Shown piece by piece: positions 42,555 to 50,551 of a stretch of DNA of 64,000 nucleotides. Below the pieces are notes generated by a model that was given only the letters and a program-made list of their open reading frames with translations, made no database searches and was not told the origin of the DNA. The position numbers and the translations under genes were made by a program. The stretch comes from Segniliparus sp051660745 (GTDB lineage Bacteria; Actinomycetota; Actinomycetes; Mycobacteriales; Mycobacteriaceae), in assembly GCF_051660745.1 (NCBI RefSeq), contig NZ_JBOFQF010000047.1, positions 1-64,000 of the forward strand, given 5' to 3'. Numbering within the stretch: the stretch's first letter is position 1; every line of letters begins with the position of its first letter.

Positions 42555-42589
42555 TGTACATCTAGACAAAGGAACATTACTACATGTAC
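42555..42589. promoter_or_regulatory. Paired palindromic sites between TetR and FAD monooxygenase genes
   Basis: GTACAT (42556-42561) and ATGTAC (42584-42589) form a 6-bp inverted repeat 22 bases apart. Each half is itself in a palindrome: TGTACA at 42555-42560 and TACATGTA at 42581-42588. The two copies may fit the two DNA-binding regions of the adjacent regulator. The left site overlaps the regulator's -10. Confidence 0.55.
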
Positions 42590-42631
42590 TCTTTATTCGA
42601 GTTTCAAAACGACAACCAGAAGGAGCGAACG

Positions 42632-43903
42632 ATGGACGAGAAAAAGACGTGCGTGATCGTCGGGGGAGGCCCTGCGGGGATGTTCGCCGGGTTGCTCCTG
42701 GCCCGAGGCGGCGTCGACGTCGTCGTGCTGGAGAAGCACGCGGACTTCCTGCGGGACTTCCGGGGCGACACCGTGCACCCGTCGACGCTGCGCTTGCTGG
42801 ACGAGTTGGGCCTGTACGACCGGTTCGCCGGGCTGCCGCAGAGCAAGCTCGAGCGGGTGGCCATCGACGCTCCGGGCGGCCGCAAGCTCGTCGTCGCGGA
42901 CTTCGGCAGGCTGCGCGTCCCGCACCGCCACGTCGCGATGGTGCCGCAGTGGGACCTCCTGGACATGCTGGCCGAAGCCGGCCGCGAGGAGCCGAACTTC
43001 GAGCTGCGGATGAGCCACGAGGTCGCAGGCCTGCTCCACGATGCGTCAGGCCGGGTCGCCGGGGTCCGCTACGACAGCCCGGACGGCTCCGGCGAGCTGC
43101 GCGCGGATCTGACGCTCGTGTGCGACGGGCGCTGGTCGCGGCGGCGCCAGGAGGCAGGGCTCGCGGCGAAGGAGTTCCCCGTCGGCACGGACATCTGGTG
43201 GCTCCGCGTCCCCGCCGCGCCAGGGGTGGTCCCCGAGCTGCTGCCCGTCTTCAAGGACGACGTGTTCCTCGCGGTCATCCCGCGCCAGGGCTACTTGCAG
43301 ATCGGGCGGTTCATCCGCAAAGGCTCCGACGCCGAGCTCCGGGCGAAGGGGGTCGAGGCGCTCCGCCGGGACGTCGCGCACGCCATGCCGGCGTTGTCCG
43401 AGGCCGTCGCGCAGATCGGATCGATCGACGAGGCCAAGCTTTTGGACATCCGGATCAACCGGCTGCCCCGTTGGCACGTCGACGGGCTGCTCTGCATCGG
43501 CGACGCCGCGCACGCCATGTCTCCGCTCGGCGGGATCGGCATCAACCTCGCCGTCCAAGACGCCGTGGCGGCCGCGCGGATCCTCGCCGAGCCGCTGCGC
43601 GAGCGGCGCCTGGCCGAGAAAGACCTCGCCGCCGTCCAACGGCGGCGGATGTTCCCCGCCGCCGCCACGCAGGCCGTCCAGCTCGCGGCGCACCGGCACA
43701 TGATGGACCCGGCGCTCGCCGGGAAGCCGTTCGGGGCGCCGGGCTGGCTCCCCGCCGCCTTCGCCCGCGCGCCCTGGCTCTCGTCGCTTCCCGCGCGTTT
43801 CGTCGGGTTGGGCTTCCGGCCCGAGCACGCGCCCGGCTTCGCCCGCAGGCCGTCGACGCCTCGGCCCGGGCCGTCCGTCCGAGGCGGGACGGGCCGCGCT
43901 TAG
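42632..43903 (+). CDS. FAD-dependent monooxygenase, PHBH-fold (copy 2)
   Basis: The 423-residue flavoprotein has VGGGPAGMFAGLLLARGGVDVVV near residue 10, DFLRDFRGDTVHPSTLRLLDELGL near 40 and GDAAHAMSPLGGIGINLAVQD near 290. It is paralogous to the protein at 12948-14222 along nearly its whole length. It probably hydroxylates an aromatic or polyketide-like compound, perhaps one sensed by the divergent TetR. AAGGAG precedes ATG 42632; the upstream in-frame ATG at 42584 lies inside the operator. The stop shares bases with the convergent CDF gene's stop. Confidence 0.86.
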   Translation: MDEKKTCVIVGGGPAGMFAGLLLARGGVDVVVLEKHADFLRDFRGDTVHPSTLRLLDELGLYDRFAGLPQSKLERVAIDAPGGRKLVVADFGRLRVPHRHVAMVPQWDLLDMLAEAGREEPNFELRMSHEVAGLLHDASGRVAGVRYDSPDGSGELRADLTLVCDGRWSRRRQEAGLAAKEFPVGTDIWWLRVPAAPGVVPELLPVFKDDVFLAVIPRQGYLQIGRFIRKGSDAELRAKGVEALRRDVAHAMPALSEAVAQIGSIDEAKLLDIRINRLPRWHVDGLLCIGDAAHAMSPLGGIGINLAVQDAVAAARILAEPLRERRLAEKDLAAVQRRRMFPAAATQAVQLAAHRHMMDPALAGKPFGAPGWLPAAFARAPWLSSLPARFVGLGFRPEHAPGFARRPSTPRPGPSVRGGTGRA

Positions 43904-44958
43904 CCGCTCGGCGCGGAGAGGGGCTGCTCGGCCGCCCGGTCGAGCGCCTGCGCGGGGCGGGCGCAGACAAGCGCCGAGGAGAGTTTGGGGATCGCGTGGG
44001 AGAGGGCGTGCTCGGCCTCGTGCGCGATCAAGCCTGCCTCGGCCAGGCTGGTCTTCGGGTCGACGTCGAGCTCGGCCGCGACGTGGAGGCGATGGCCGAT
44101 CCAGCGCATCCGGAGGCTGTGGACGCGTTGCACTCCGGGCTGGGCGGCGAGAGTGGATTCCGCCGCGTCCGCCAAGGCCGGGTCGACGCTGTCCATGAGC
44201 CTGCCGAACACCTCGCGGACGGCGGTGCGCAGCACGAGCAGGATCGCCACGGTGATGAGCAGCCCGATCGCCGGGTCGGCGAGCGGGAAGCCGAGCGCGA
44301 CGCCGCCCGCCCCCGCGAGGACGGCCAACGACGTCAGGCCGTCCGTTCGGGCGTGCAGGCCGTCTGCGACCAGGGCGGCGGACCCGATCCTGCGCCCGAC
44401 TCCGATCCGGTAGACGGCCACGAGCTCGTTGCCGACAAACCCGGCGAGACCGGCGGCGGCGACCCATCCGAGGTGGCCGATCGGCTGCGGATGGACCAGC
44501 CGCAGCACGGCTTCGACTCCTGCGACGAGGGCGGACAGGGCAATCATGGCGACGACGAACAGTCCGGCGAGGTCTTCGGCCCTGCCGAATCCGTAGGTGA
44601 AACGTTTGGTGGCGGCGCGGCGTCCGAGCGCGAACGCGATCCACAGGGGGATCGCGGTCAGCGCGTCGGAGGCGTTGTGGGTCGTGTCGGCCAGCAGCGC
44701 CACCGACCCGGAGGCGAGCACGACGGCCAACTGGGCCAACGCCGTCACGCCCAGCACGAGCAGGCTGATCTTGACCGCGCGGATGCCTTCCGCGCTCGAC
44801 TCCAACGCGGCGTCCACTTTGTCGGCGGAGTCGTGGCTGTGCGGGACGAACACCTCGCGCAGCGCCCCGACCAGGCCGCCTCGGTGCTGGTGATGGCCAT
44901 GCGGGTGGCCATGGCCATGGTCGTGCGAATGGCGGGGGGAGCGGTGCTCGTGGCTCAT
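43900..44958 (-). CDS. Cation diffusion facilitator (CDF) metal efflux protein
   Basis: The 352-residue transporter begins with a His-rich stretch (HSHDHGHGHPHGHHQH). It has six membrane helices with the metal-site residues HNASD in helix 2 and HARTD in helix 5, then a cytoplasmic C-terminal domain. CDF proteins export Zn(II), Co(II), Ni(II) or Cd(II) in exchange for protons. It is co-translated with the ArsR-family repressor upstream through an ATGA overlap at 44955-44958, so it is metal-inducible. Zinc or cadmium is the likeliest substrate. Confidence 0.9.
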   Translation of the reverse strand: MSHEHRSPRHSHDHGHGHPHGHHQHRGGLVGALREVFVPHSHDSADKVDAALESSAEGIRAVKISLLVLGVTALAQLAVVLASGSVALLADTTHNASDALTAIPLWIAFALGRRAATKRFTYGFGRAEDLAGLFVVAMIALSALVAGVEAVLRLVHPQPIGHLGWVAAAGLAGFVGNELVAVYRIGVGRRIGSAALVADGLHARTDGLTSLAVLAGAGGVALGFPLADPAIGLLITVAILLVLRTAVREVFGRLMDSVDPALADAAESTLAAQPGVQRVHSLRMRWIGHRLHVAAELDVDPKTSLAEAGLIAHEAEHALSHAIPKLSSALVCARPAQALDRAAEQPLSAPSG

Positions 44959-45371
44959 GCGCCGAGCCCCTTCCGCGCCGGGGCCTCTGCGGCCTCCTGG
45001 TGCAGCAGCCGGAGCTTCTCGTCGCCGCGATGATGGGCGGGCACGTCGGGGCCCGCGTGTTCGGCGTTGAACACGGCGTCCGTGAGCAACTGGCGCACAT
45101 GGTCGTTCTCCAACCGGTAGAACACCTGCACGCCTTCTTTGCGCGTCTTCACCAGGCGGGCCATCCGCAGCTTCGCCAGATGCTGCGACACCGAGGCGGC
45201 AGGCTTGCCGACGTGCTCTGCCAGCTCGTTCACCGAGCACTCGCGGTCGACCAGCGCCCACAGCACCCGCACCCGTGTCGCGTCCGCGAGCATGCGGAAC
45301 GTCTCGACGACCAGGTCGGCCTGGTCGTCGGGCAGCTGCCTGCGGCATGCTCTGCTATTACCTGCATTCAT
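44955..45371 (-). CDS. ArsR/SmtB-family metalloregulator
   Basis: The 138-residue winged-helix repressor has ECSVNELAEHVGKPAASVSQHLAKLRMARLV as its DNA-binding helices. A His/Asp-rich C-terminal helix and tail (ENDHVRQLLTDAVFNAEHAGPDVPAHH) could form an alpha5-type zinc or nickel site. It precedes and overlaps the CDF gene, so it most likely represses that operon until metal binds. TAATAT, inside the operator, is six bases before ATG 45371, giving a leaderless transcript. Confidence 0.9.
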   Translation of the reverse strand: MNAGNSRACRRQLPDDQADLVVETFRMLADATRVRVLWALVDRECSVNELAEHVGKPAASVSQHLAKLRMARLVKTRKEGVQVFYRLENDHVRQLLTDAVFNAEHAGPDVPAHHRGDEKLRLLHQEAAEAPARKGLGA

Positions 45372-45376
45372 ACGCA

Positions 45377-45392
45377 GATATTAGCAAATATC
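45377..45392. promoter_or_regulatory. ArsR/SmtB operator overlapping the -10
   Basis: GATATT-AGCA-AATATC is a perfect 6-4-6 inverted repeat. On the minus strand its right half supplies the TAATAT -10 of the regulator gene, so binding would block RNA polymerase directly. Confidence 0.7.
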
Positions 45393-45475
45393 GGCCCGGG
45401 GGATGCCGCGAGCAGGGACCGATGGCGCGTTGGCCGGACCTCCCGCCGACTTCCCTCTGGCCGGCTTACCTCTGC

Positions 45476-45892
45476 TCAGAGCTGCGGATTCCAGCTCTTG
45501 TGCACGATTTCGAGCATGTTCCCGTCGAAGTCGAGAATATTGGCGGCGTAGTAGCCGGGGCCGAAATGCTCGCGTATGCCCGGCGCGCCCGCGTCGGTCC
45601 CGCCTGCCGCGACGGCGGCCTTGTGGGCCGCGTCGACCTCTGCCTGGCCTGCGGCGGCGAGCCCGAGGTAGATTCCTCTGCCTGCCTCGCTCTCGCGCAG
45701 CCAGACGCTCGAGCCGACTTTGACGCCGCCGCCGTAGTTCTTGTCCGCGAATCCGTGCAAGTTCGGCACGTCTGAGCCCGCAGGCGCCTCGTAGCCGCCT
45801 AAGCCGCGCCAGCCCAGCGGCTTCAAAACTGCCTCGTACAGCGAGCTCGACCTTTTGATGTCGCTCACCGAGATGTACACATGATCGATCAT
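45476..45892 (-). CDS. VOC-family (glyoxalase-like) protein
   Basis: The 138-residue protein starts MIDHVYISVSDIKRSSSLYEAVLKPLGW and ends YYAANILDFDGNMLEIVHKSW, a standard VOC fold with potential metal ligands at His4 and the C-terminal Glu. It lies 23 bases after the short CDF gene and may be the last gene of the ars operon. A TATACA element seven bases before the ATG could give it its own promoter. No vicinal Cys pair is present, so it is not an ArsI-type lyase. Substrate unknown. Confidence 0.82.
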   Translation of the reverse strand: MIDHVYISVSDIKRSSSLYEAVLKPLGWRGLGGYEAPAGSDVPNLHGFADKNYGGGVKVGSSVWLRESEAGRGIYLGLAAAGQAEVDAAHKAAVAAGGTDAGAPGIREHFGPGYYAANILDFDGNMLEIVHKSWNPQL

Positions 45893-45915
45893 GCGATGGT
45901 GTATACCATGCCGCG

Positions 45916-46569
45916 TCAGCAGCAGCTGTCGCCGCGCCATGCCGCGCGGCCCTCCTTGAGGGCGAGGGCCGAGATGGCGAGGGCGACGAGAGGGTCGAGC
46001 CACCACCAGCCGATGAGCGTGTTGGCGAGCAGGCCGACGAGCACGGCGGCGGCGAGGTAGGCGCACAGCAGGTTCTGCGTGCCTTCCCCGGCAGTCGCGG
46101 CGGAGCCGAGGCGGGAGCCGACCCGGCGTTTGGCGATCCCGAGCAAAGGCATGACGACCAGGCTGGCGATGGAGAGCCCGACACCGAGCCAGCTGGTCGA
46201 CGGCCGCTCGCGGGCGAGGAGGGCGGCGACGGCCTCGTAGGCGATGTACGGGGCGAGGAGGAAGAAGGTGACGGCGACGGCTCGCTGCGCTGTGCGTTCG
46301 GCGGCCTCGGAGAAAGTCCGGGCTCCGGTGAACCGCCAGATGACGATAACGCTGGCCAGGCCCTCGATGACCGAGTCGAGCCCGAATCCGAGCAGGGCGA
46401 CCGAGTTTGCGAGCACTGCCGCCGTGATCGCCACGGCTCCCTCGGCGGCCATGTAGGCCAGCGACAGCCACGACAACGCCAGCGCGCGGCGCACATCGCC
46501 TGCCTGGGGTGTGCCGCAGCAGGCAGGCGCAGATCCGGCGGCCGGGGTTTCAGGCCTCGACGGATCCAT
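45916..46569 (-). CDS. Short CDF-like cation transporter
   Basis: The 217-residue protein consists only of the membrane part of a CDF transporter, six helices with FGLDSVIEGLASV in helix 2. It lacks the usual C-terminal cytoplasmic domain. Cysteine pairs stand at both ends (ACCGTP near 17 and a terminal GDSCC), which could bind soft metals. Its start overlaps the ArsI/CadI-like gene by 20 bases, placing it in the ars operon. Such short forms occur near actinobacterial cadmium/arsenic genes (family knowledge). Confidence 0.82.
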   Translation of the reverse strand: MDPSRPETPAAGSAPACCGTPQAGDVRRALALSWLSLAYMAAEGAVAITAAVLANSVALLGFGLDSVIEGLASVIVIWRFTGARTFSEAAERTAQRAVAVTFFLLAPYIAYEAVAALLARERPSTSWLGVGLSIASLVVMPLLGIAKRRVGSRLGSAATAGEGTQNLLCAYLAAAVLVGLLANTLIGWWWLDPLVALAISALALKEGRAAWRGDSCC

Positions 46570-47002
46570 CGGAGCTTCCCGCGCAGCAGCTGGCCTCGGG
46601 CTGTTCCGTGAAGAGGTTCGGGCTGGCTCCGAAGGCCTCCGAATCGGCGAGGACGGTGTAGACCTCCCATTGCTCGCCGTCGGGGGCGGTGGCCCAGACC
46701 TTGTCCTGGACGGCGTAGCAGCAGGTGGTGCCCTCCTCCTCCAGGGCGATCAGCCCCTCGGCGGCGAGGCGGTCGGCCTCGCGGCGGACATGTTCGCTGG
46801 TGTCGGTCTCGACTCCGAGGTGGTTGACCGTGCCCCCGTGGCCGGGGTTCTCGATGAGGACGAGCTTGAGCGGGGGCTGGTCGATGGCGAAGTTGGCGTA
46901 GCCGGGCTTGCGCTTGGCGGGCGCTGCGCCGAAGAGCTTGGCGTAGAAGGAGACGGCGGCTTCGAGGTTCTCGACGTTGAGGGCGAGCTGGACGCGGGAC
47001 AT
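46550..47002 (-). CDS. arsI: ArsI/CadI-family VOC protein
   Basis: The 150-residue VOC protein has the vicinal Cys pair C94-C95 in GTTCCYAVQDKVWATAPDG, with His61 and Glu113 as probable metal ligands. This is the pattern of ArsI C-As lyases, which break trivalent organoarsenicals, and of mycobacterial cadmium-induced CadI. A second pair C139-C140 is near the end. Position between arsC and a metal transporter favours an arsenic or cadmium role. The gene symbol is a family call; lyase activity is not shown by sequence alone. Confidence 0.82.
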   Translation of the reverse strand: MSRVQLALNVENLEAAVSFYAKLFGAAPAKRKPGYANFAIDQPPLKLVLIENPGHGGTVNHLGVETDTSEHVRREADRLAAEGLIALEEEGTTCCYAVQDKVWATAPDGEQWEVYTVLADSEAFGASPNLFTEQPEASCCAGSSDGSVEA

Positions 47003-47012
47003 GGGGCGCTCC

Positions 47013-47450
47013 TTACTGGTCTGGCGCGAGCTCTTGGGCGAGCTCGCGGACGCGGGCGGCGATGTCGTCGCGGATCAGGCGCATGCGCTCCATGCCCTCG
47101 ACGCCGCGCTCGGCGGGCTCGTCGGTCTCCCAGCGGTCGATCCGCACGCCTTCCACAGGGTCGAGCTGCGCTTCGCGGCCGAGGATCACGACGCGGTCCA
47201 CCGAGCGCAAAAGCTGGGGGTTGACAGGTTTGGGGCGCTCGCCGGACATGTCCGCGCCGACCTCTTCGAGGGATCGCGCGGAAGTCTCGTTGACCGCTTT
47301 TCCGGGCTTGGTGCCTGCGGAGTGCGCGTCAATCCGGCCGGGCGCTTCTTTGCGCATGAGGGCTGCGGCCATCTGCGACTTTCCCGCGTTGCTCGAGCAC
47401 ACGAACAGCACAGAGGGGCGTGCGGCGTTCTTCGGGTCCTGTTGGGTCAT
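47013..47450 (-). CDS. arsC: Arsenate reductase, low-molecular-weight phosphatase fold
   Basis: The 145-residue protein has the LMW-phosphatase-like loop FVCSSNAGKSQMA with nucleophilic Cys18. The loop has Lys24 where phosphatases of this fold have Arg. Actinobacterial members transfer arsenate to mycothiol and release arsenite. It overlaps the ACR3 gene stop (ATGA, 47447-47450), so arsenite produced here would be exported by the co-translated pump. No further conserved Cys is seen, consistent with a mycothiol/mycoredoxin route rather than an intramolecular one. Confidence 0.86.
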   Translation of the reverse strand: MTQQDPKNAARPSVLFVCSSNAGKSQMAAALMRKEAPGRIDAHSAGTKPGKAVNETSARSLEEVGADMSGERPKPVNPQLLRSVDRVVILGREAQLDPVEGVRIDRWETDEPAERGVEGMERMRLIRDDIAARVRELAQELAPDQ

Positions 47451-48562
47451 CGGTTCTCGGCTCCTTCATATGCCGGCTCCTGCGCCGGTCGGGTCTGGGT
47501 TGGTCCGGTCTGGGCCGGCCGGCTCTGGGCCGTTCGGTTTCGTAGCGCGAGGGAGAGCCTGACCAGCGCGAGCAGGGCGGGGACTTCGATCAGCGGGCCG
47601 ACCGTCCCGGCCAGGGCTTGGCCGGACTCGACGCCCCAGGTGGCGACGGCGACGGCGATGGCGAGCTCGAAGTTGTTCCCGGCGGCGGTGAACGCGAGGG
47701 TCGCGGTCCTCGCGTAGCCGAGGCGCAGCAGCGCGCCGAGGAGGCAGCCGCCGCCCCACATGACCGCGAAGTACACCAGCAGGGGGAGCGCGATCCGTGC
47801 GACGTCGAGGGGCCTGCTGGTGATCTGGCCGCCCTGGAGGGCGAAGAGGACGACGATGGTGGACAAGAGGCCGTAGAGCGCGAACGGCCCGACTCTCGGG
47901 AGGAACGACCCCTCGTACCAGGCGCGGCCCTTCGCCCGCTCGCCGAGGCGGCGGGAGAAGTACCCGGCGAGGAGGGGGAGCCCGAGGAAGACGAGGACGG
48001 ATTTGGCGATCTGCCAGGGGGAGACCGCGATGGCGGTCTGGGGCAGCCCGAGCCAGCCGGGCAGCACGTCGAGGTAGAACCAGCCGAGGACGGCGAACAT
48101 GGCGATTTGGAACAGGGAGTTCAGCGCCACGAGCACGGCGGCGGCCTCGCGGTCGCCGCAGGCGAGGTCGTTCCAGATGATCACCATCGCGATGCAGCGA
48201 GCCAGGCCGACGACGATCAGCCCGGTGCGGTGCTCGGGCAGGTCCGGCAGGAACAGCCAGGCGAGCGCGAACATCAGCAGCGGGCCCGCCAGCCAGTTCA
48301 GCGCCAACGACCCGAGCATGAGCCCCCGGTCGCGGGCCACCGTGCCAAGCCGGTCGTAGCGGACCTTCGCCAGGACCGGGTACATCATCACCAAGAGGCC
48401 GACCGCGATCGGCAAGGACACCCCGTCCGCCTGGACCCGCTCCAGCGCCGGCCCGAGGCCGGGCGCCCACCGTCCCAGCAGCAGCCCGACGAGCATGGCG
48501 GCGCCGATCCACACCGGCAGCAGCCGGTCAAGGAGCGGCAGCCGGGGGACCGGGGCGCTCAT
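47447..48562 (-). CDS. acr3: Arsenite efflux permease, ACR3 family
   Basis: The 371-residue transporter has about ten helices and the ACR3 signature blocks ALNWLAGPLLMFALAWLFL and GLARCIAMVIIWNDLACGD, which holds the conserved Cys of the transport path. It exports arsenite using the proton motive force. It is overlapped on both sides, by arsR (48559-48562) and arsC (47447-47450), so the operon is tightly coupled. Confidence 0.93.
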   Translation of the reverse strand: MSAPVPRLPLLDRLLPVWIGAAMLVGLLLGRWAPGLGPALERVQADGVSLPIAVGLLVMMYPVLAKVRYDRLGTVARDRGLMLGSLALNWLAGPLLMFALAWLFLPDLPEHRTGLIVVGLARCIAMVIIWNDLACGDREAAAVLVALNSLFQIAMFAVLGWFYLDVLPGWLGLPQTAIAVSPWQIAKSVLVFLGLPLLAGYFSRRLGERAKGRAWYEGSFLPRVGPFALYGLLSTIVVLFALQGGQITSRPLDVARIALPLLVYFAVMWGGGCLLGALLRLGYARTATLAFTAAGNNFELAIAVAVATWGVESGQALAGTVGPLIEVPALLALVRLSLALRNRTAQSRPAQTGPTQTRPAQEPAYEGAENR

Positions 48563-48927
48563 GCCCGTGCCCCCGCGAGGTCCACGCCGCCGAGGAGCTG
48601 GGAGAGCTTGGCGAGCGCGGCGGGGACGACCCGGTAGTACACCCAGGTGCCGCGCCGCTCGCTATCGAGCAGCCCGACCTCGCGCAGCACCTTCAGGTGG
48701 TGCGAGATCGTCGGCTGGGACAAGTCGAAGGCCCCCGAGATCTCGCACACGCACGCCTCGCCGCCCAGATGGCTCGCGATGAGCGACAACAGCCGCAAAC
48801 GGGCGGGGTCGCCCAATGCCTTGAACATCCGGGCGAGGTCGACGGCCTCGCCCTGGCCGAGCGGCTCGTCCGTGAGCGGAATGCAGCACGGCGGCGCCAC
48901 ATCGGCCGCAAAGCCTTGATTCGACAT
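48559..48927 (-). CDS. arsR: ArsR-family arsenite-responsive repressor
   Basis: The 122-residue winged-helix protein has C59 and C61 in EACVCEIS at the start of the DNA-recognition region, the usual As(III) site position of ArsR. A further N-terminal pair C14-C15 may add a third thiol. LSQPTISHHLKVLREVGLL is the recognition helix. It is the first gene of arsR-acr3-arsC-arsI-CDF and should repress the operon until arsenite binds. CAATAT is six bases before ATG 48927, and a palindrome lies just upstream. Confidence 0.92.
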   Translation of the reverse strand: MSNQGFAADVAPPCCIPLTDEPLGQGEAVDLARMFKALGDPARLRLLSLIASHLGGEACVCEISGAFDLSQPTISHHLKVLREVGLLDSERRGTWVYYRVVPAALAKLSQLLGGVDLAGARA

Positions 48928-48936
48928 GTGTCTATA

Positions 48937-48950
48937 TTGATAGATATCAA
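48937..48950. promoter_or_regulatory. ArsR operator
   Basis: TTGATA-GA-TATCAA is a perfect 6-2-6 inverted repeat, nine bases upstream of the arsR start and next to its -10. It is the only strong palindrome in this promoter. Confidence 0.7.
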
Positions 48951-49011
48951 ACTAGCCGTCAAGGGGCGGGCGCGTGGGCGTCACGGAAACCCTCGGCGGC
49001 GCCGTCGCGGA

Positions 49012-49590
49012 TCAGCCGATGCCGAGCGTGGTGGCGATCAGGCTCCAGAGCCGTTCGGCCGCCTGGTCGGGCGTTGGGCGCGGGACGACGCGCAGCTGTT
49101 GTGCCACCACGTGGCGGAAGCCGCCGATGAGATAGGCGGCGGCGCTGTCGGGGTCGACGCCCTCGGGCAGTTGGCCGAGCGCCTGGCCTTGCCGGATGTT
49201 GTCCGCAGCCATGTCGATCATGCCCTGGATGTAGGCGGCTTCCAGCTCGGTGAGCTCGGGGTCCAGTGCCGTCCGGTTGAACAGGATCGGGGTGAGCGGT
49301 TCGGCGAACTGGTAGGCGACGGAGCGGCGGGCGCGCTCGCGCTCGCGGGTGGCCCAATCGGCGTCCGCCGGGAGGTGGGAGTCGGCGGTGGCCCGCCTGA
49401 GCCCCTGGTAGAAGCCGTCGTAGATCGCGACGAGCAGGCCGCTTTTGGAGCCGAAATGGTGGTAGAGGGCCCCGGTGCTCAGCCCGGAGCGGCGGGTGAG
49501 CGCGCTCAGCTCCATCACGCCGTTGCCCCGGACCAGCTCGTCGCGAGCAGCCTCGAGGAGCTGTTGACGTCCTACGGGTGGGCGTGCCAT
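49012..49590 (-). CDS. TetR-family transcriptional regulator
   Basis: The 192-residue repressor opens MARPPVGRQQLLEAARDELVRGNGVMELSALTRRSGLSTGALYHHFGSKSGLL, a clear TetR domain. It is divergent from the PhyH-type dioxygenase gene with only 50 bases between, so it probably controls that gene. I chose ATG 49590 over 49602 because TATGCT lies seven bases upstream of it (leaderless). The gap is AT-rich with imperfect symmetry around ATAAC and GTTTAT. Confidence 0.88.
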   Translation of the reverse strand: MARPPVGRQQLLEAARDELVRGNGVMELSALTRRSGLSTGALYHHFGSKSGLLVAIYDGFYQGLRRATADSHLPADADWATRERERARRSVAYQFAEPLTPILFNRTALDPELTELEAAYIQGMIDMAADNIRQGQALGQLPEGVDPDSAAAYLIGGFRHVVAQQLRVVPRPTPDQAAERLWSLIATTLGIG

Positions 49591-49640
49591 ATTGAGAAGC
49601 ATAACATAATTCGTTTATTTCATGGCTCGAAGGAGACGAC

Positions 49641-50495
49641 ATGGGCGTCGAAGTGTCCTCAGTGCTCGACATGGGCGGCGATCTGGCCGGAACGTATCGG
49701 CGGACTCAGAGCAGCGGGGCGAGCGTCGACCCGGCGGTGGTCGAGGCCGACCTCGCCGCTGTCGAGCGGGACGGGTACGTGGTCTTGCCCGGCCTTTTGA
49801 CGCCAGGGGAGTGCGACGAGGTTCGCGAGGCCGTCGGGCCGCTGTTGGACCGGCACGGCCGCAACCGCTTCGAGGGGCACACCACCCAGCGGGTGTACAG
49901 CGTGTTGAACAAGACCCGCGCCTGCGACCGGATCGCGGACCACCCTCGGGTGCTGGCGCTTTTGGACCGGCTGTTTTTGCCGAACTACTTGCTGTCGATG
50001 CTGCAAGTCATCAACATCCTGCCGGGGGAGCAGGCGCAGATGCTGCACACCGACGACGGCTTCTACCCGTTGCCGCGTCCTCGCGCGGCCCTCAGCGCGG
50101 CGACGATCTGGGCCATTGACGAGTTCACCCCGGAGAACGGCGCAACGGACATCGTTCCTGACAGCCACACGTGGGCCGACCGGGTCCCGCAGGAGGGCGA
50201 GCGGGAGCCGGTCGTGATGGGCGCGGGGTCGTGCGTGTTCTTCCTCGGCACGCTCTGGCACGGCGGCGGCGCCAACAGCGCCGCCCGCCCGCGCTTGGCC
50301 GTGACCGCGCAGTACTGCGAGCCATGGCTGCGCCCGCAAGAGGCGTTCACCCTCTCGGCCACCCGCGACACGGCGCGCGCCGTGTCGGAGGACATCCGCC
50401 GGATGCTCGGCTACAGCATCCATCCGCCGTTCGTCGGCCAGGTCGACGGCATGCACCCCAAACGGCTGCTCGAACCCGGGGCGCAGGGCTTGTGA
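49641..50495 (+). CDS. Phytanoyl-CoA dioxygenase (PhyH) family protein
   Basis: The 284-residue enzyme has the Fe(II) ligands HTD in MLHTDDGF near 136 and a distal His in GTLWHGGG near 206, with the 2-oxoglutarate-binding Arg in AARPRLAV. This is the non-haem 2-oxoglutarate-dependent oxygenase pattern. PhyH proteins hydroxylate acyl-CoAs or diverse small molecules, so the substrate is open. AAGGAG precedes ATG 49641. The divergent TetR suggests substrate-induced expression. Confidence 0.87.
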   Translation: MGVEVSSVLDMGGDLAGTYRRTQSSGASVDPAVVEADLAAVERDGYVVLPGLLTPGECDEVREAVGPLLDRHGRNRFEGHTTQRVYSVLNKTRACDRIADHPRVLALLDRLFLPNYLLSMLQVINILPGEQAQMLHTDDGFYPLPRPRAALSAATIWAIDEFTPENGATDIVPDSHTWADRVPQEGEREPVVMGAGSCVFFLGTLWHGGGANSAARPRLAVTAQYCEPWLRPQEAFTLSATRDTARAVSEDIRRMLGYSIHPPFVGQVDGMHPKRLLEPGAQGL

Positions 50496-50551
50496 GCCTG
50501 CCAAAACCACGGGAAGCCGAACGCTGCGAGCCGCGCTCGCGGATGTACCGG

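Noticed and set aside
49591..49640. Clean TetR operator between the TetR and PhyH genes
   Set aside because: The gap is AT-rich with hints of symmetry (ATAAC, GTTTAT), but I could not define a perfect inverted repeat, so no operator feature is called.
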